From JALYLC01 sp035696365 (GTDB lineage: Bacteria > Actinomycetota > Thermoleophilia > Gaiellales > JALYLC01), in assembly GCA_035696365.1 (NCBI GenBank), contig DASRQS010000019.1, positions 1 to 14,074 of the forward strand: a DNA stretch of 14,074 bases, read 5' to 3'. A model generated the notes under the pieces. The model had not been told where the DNA came from and did not search any database. It saw only the letters and a list, made by a program, of their open reading frames with translations. Below are positions 13,601-14,074 of the stretch, in pieces. The first letter of the stretch is position 1; the number at the start of each line of letters is the position of its first letter. The position numbers were made by a program, and so were the translations under genes.

Positions 13601-14074
13601 ATGAGGCTGGCACTCGCCGCCGCTCGCGCAACGGCGTTCGCGTCGCGGGCAACCGGCCGGGGTGGCGGCACGACGCTGCCCGGCCGCGTGCTCACCGCGC
13701 TCTCCCCCGGCGCGCCGCGGCAGCTTGCAAGGCGCCTCCCGCGCGGCTGCGTCCTCGTCTCGGCCACGAACGGCAAGACGACGACCTGCGCGCTGCTCGC
13801 CGAGGTGCTGCGCGGGCGCGTCGAACTGGCCCGCAACAGCGCCGGCGCCAACCTCGCCTCGGGCATCGCCTCGGCGCTCGCCGTGCGCGAGGCGGCCTCC
13901 GCCGAGCTCGGCCTGTTCGAGTGCGACGAGGCGGCGCTGCCCGCCATCGCCGACCAGCTCGCCCCGAGCGCGATCGCGCTCGGCAACCTCTTCCGCGACC
14001 AGCTCGACCGCTACGGCGAGCTGGAGCTGGTGGCGGCGCGCTGGCGCGAGCTCGTCGCGCGTCTCGCTCCCGCG
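13601..14074 (+). CDS. murT: Lipid II isoglutaminyl synthase, MurT subunit, partial
   Basis: The first 158 codons are present and the gene runs off the window. MurT is the Mur-ligase-like subunit that, with the GatD glutaminase, amidates D-glutamate in lipid II. Evidence: GRGGGTTLPGRVL at 19-31, the ATP-binding P-loop SATNGKTTT at 54-62 (K59), the RNSAGANLASGIASAL segment following, FECDEAALP, and NLFRDQLDRYGEL, all in family order. The residue before TNGKTTT is Ala where Gly is usual. A promoter and ribosome-binding site are visible directly upstream. The gatD gene would be expected just downstream, outside the window. Confidence 0.93.
   Translation, partial: MRLALAAARATAFASRATGRGGGTTLPGRVLTALSPGAPRQLARRLPRGCVLVSATNGKTTTCALLAEVLRGRVELARNSAGANLASGIASALAVREAASAELGLFECDEAALPAIADQLAPSAIALGNLFRDQLDRYGELELVAARWRELVARLAPA

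Noticed and set aside
1..14074. CRISPR arrays, insertion sequences, tRNA or rRNA genes, attachment sites
   Set aside because: No regularly spaced direct repeats, transposase motifs, cloverleaf-like segments or rRNA-like sequence were seen. Nearly all bases are accounted for by conserved genes.

Overview
This is a high-GC (about 70% by eye), gene-dense bacterial stretch with strong G/C preference at third codon positions. The gene order alaS–ruvX–mltG–aroE–prepilin peptidase–aroC–aroK–aroB–aroQ–X-Pro peptidase–efp is the order I recall from Actinobacteria (the M. tuberculosis alaS-to-efp block). The murT start at the right edge also fits a Gram-positive actinobacterium. A deep-branching lineage such as the Thermoleophilia is my best guess, because EF-P lacks the usual actinobacterial loop and because a PilZ gene and an allene-oxide-cyclase-like barrel are present. 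That placement is inference, not proof.

Layout, right to left on the minus strand. (1) 12177→8108: alaS, ruvX and mltG, tightly packed, ending just before a perfect 20-base palindrome that may terminate the transcript. (2) 8107→7658: a 450-base interval that looks like a scar, holding a truncated barrel-domain relic on the minus strand and a possible C-terminal relic of a solute-binding protein on the plus strand. (3) 7657→1: a second long operon of aroE, prepilin peptidase (A24), a PilZ c-di-GMP receptor, aroC, a fused shikimate kinase–dehydroquinate synthase, aroQ, X-Pro aminopeptidase, efp and the first 200 codons of a carboxyltransferase-like protein. Genes overlap or sit within about 20 bases, except for 106 bases before the PilZ gene.

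Right end: a plus-strand gene of unknown function (12246–12761) converges, with 6 bases between, on a minus-strand protein made almost wholly of homing-endonuclease-associated (HNH-type) repeats. That gene is divergent from murT, which runs off the window.

Function: the ar genes cover the middle and end of the chorismate pathway (AroB, AroQ, AroE, AroK, AroC). DAHP synthase and EPSP synthase are not in the window. The alaS, efp and pepP genes concern translation and peptide turnover; mltG and murT concern peptidoglycan; the peptidase and PilZ gene point to type IV pilus-like export and c-di-GMP control.

The most unusual item is the partial gene at the left edge. It keeps the pyruvate-carboxylase/oxaloacetate-decarboxylase carboxyltransferase fold signature but has replaced every metal ligand visible in the window, so it looks like a pseudoenzyme. 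Nothing resembling a CRISPR array, insertion sequence, tRNA or rRNA was seen.
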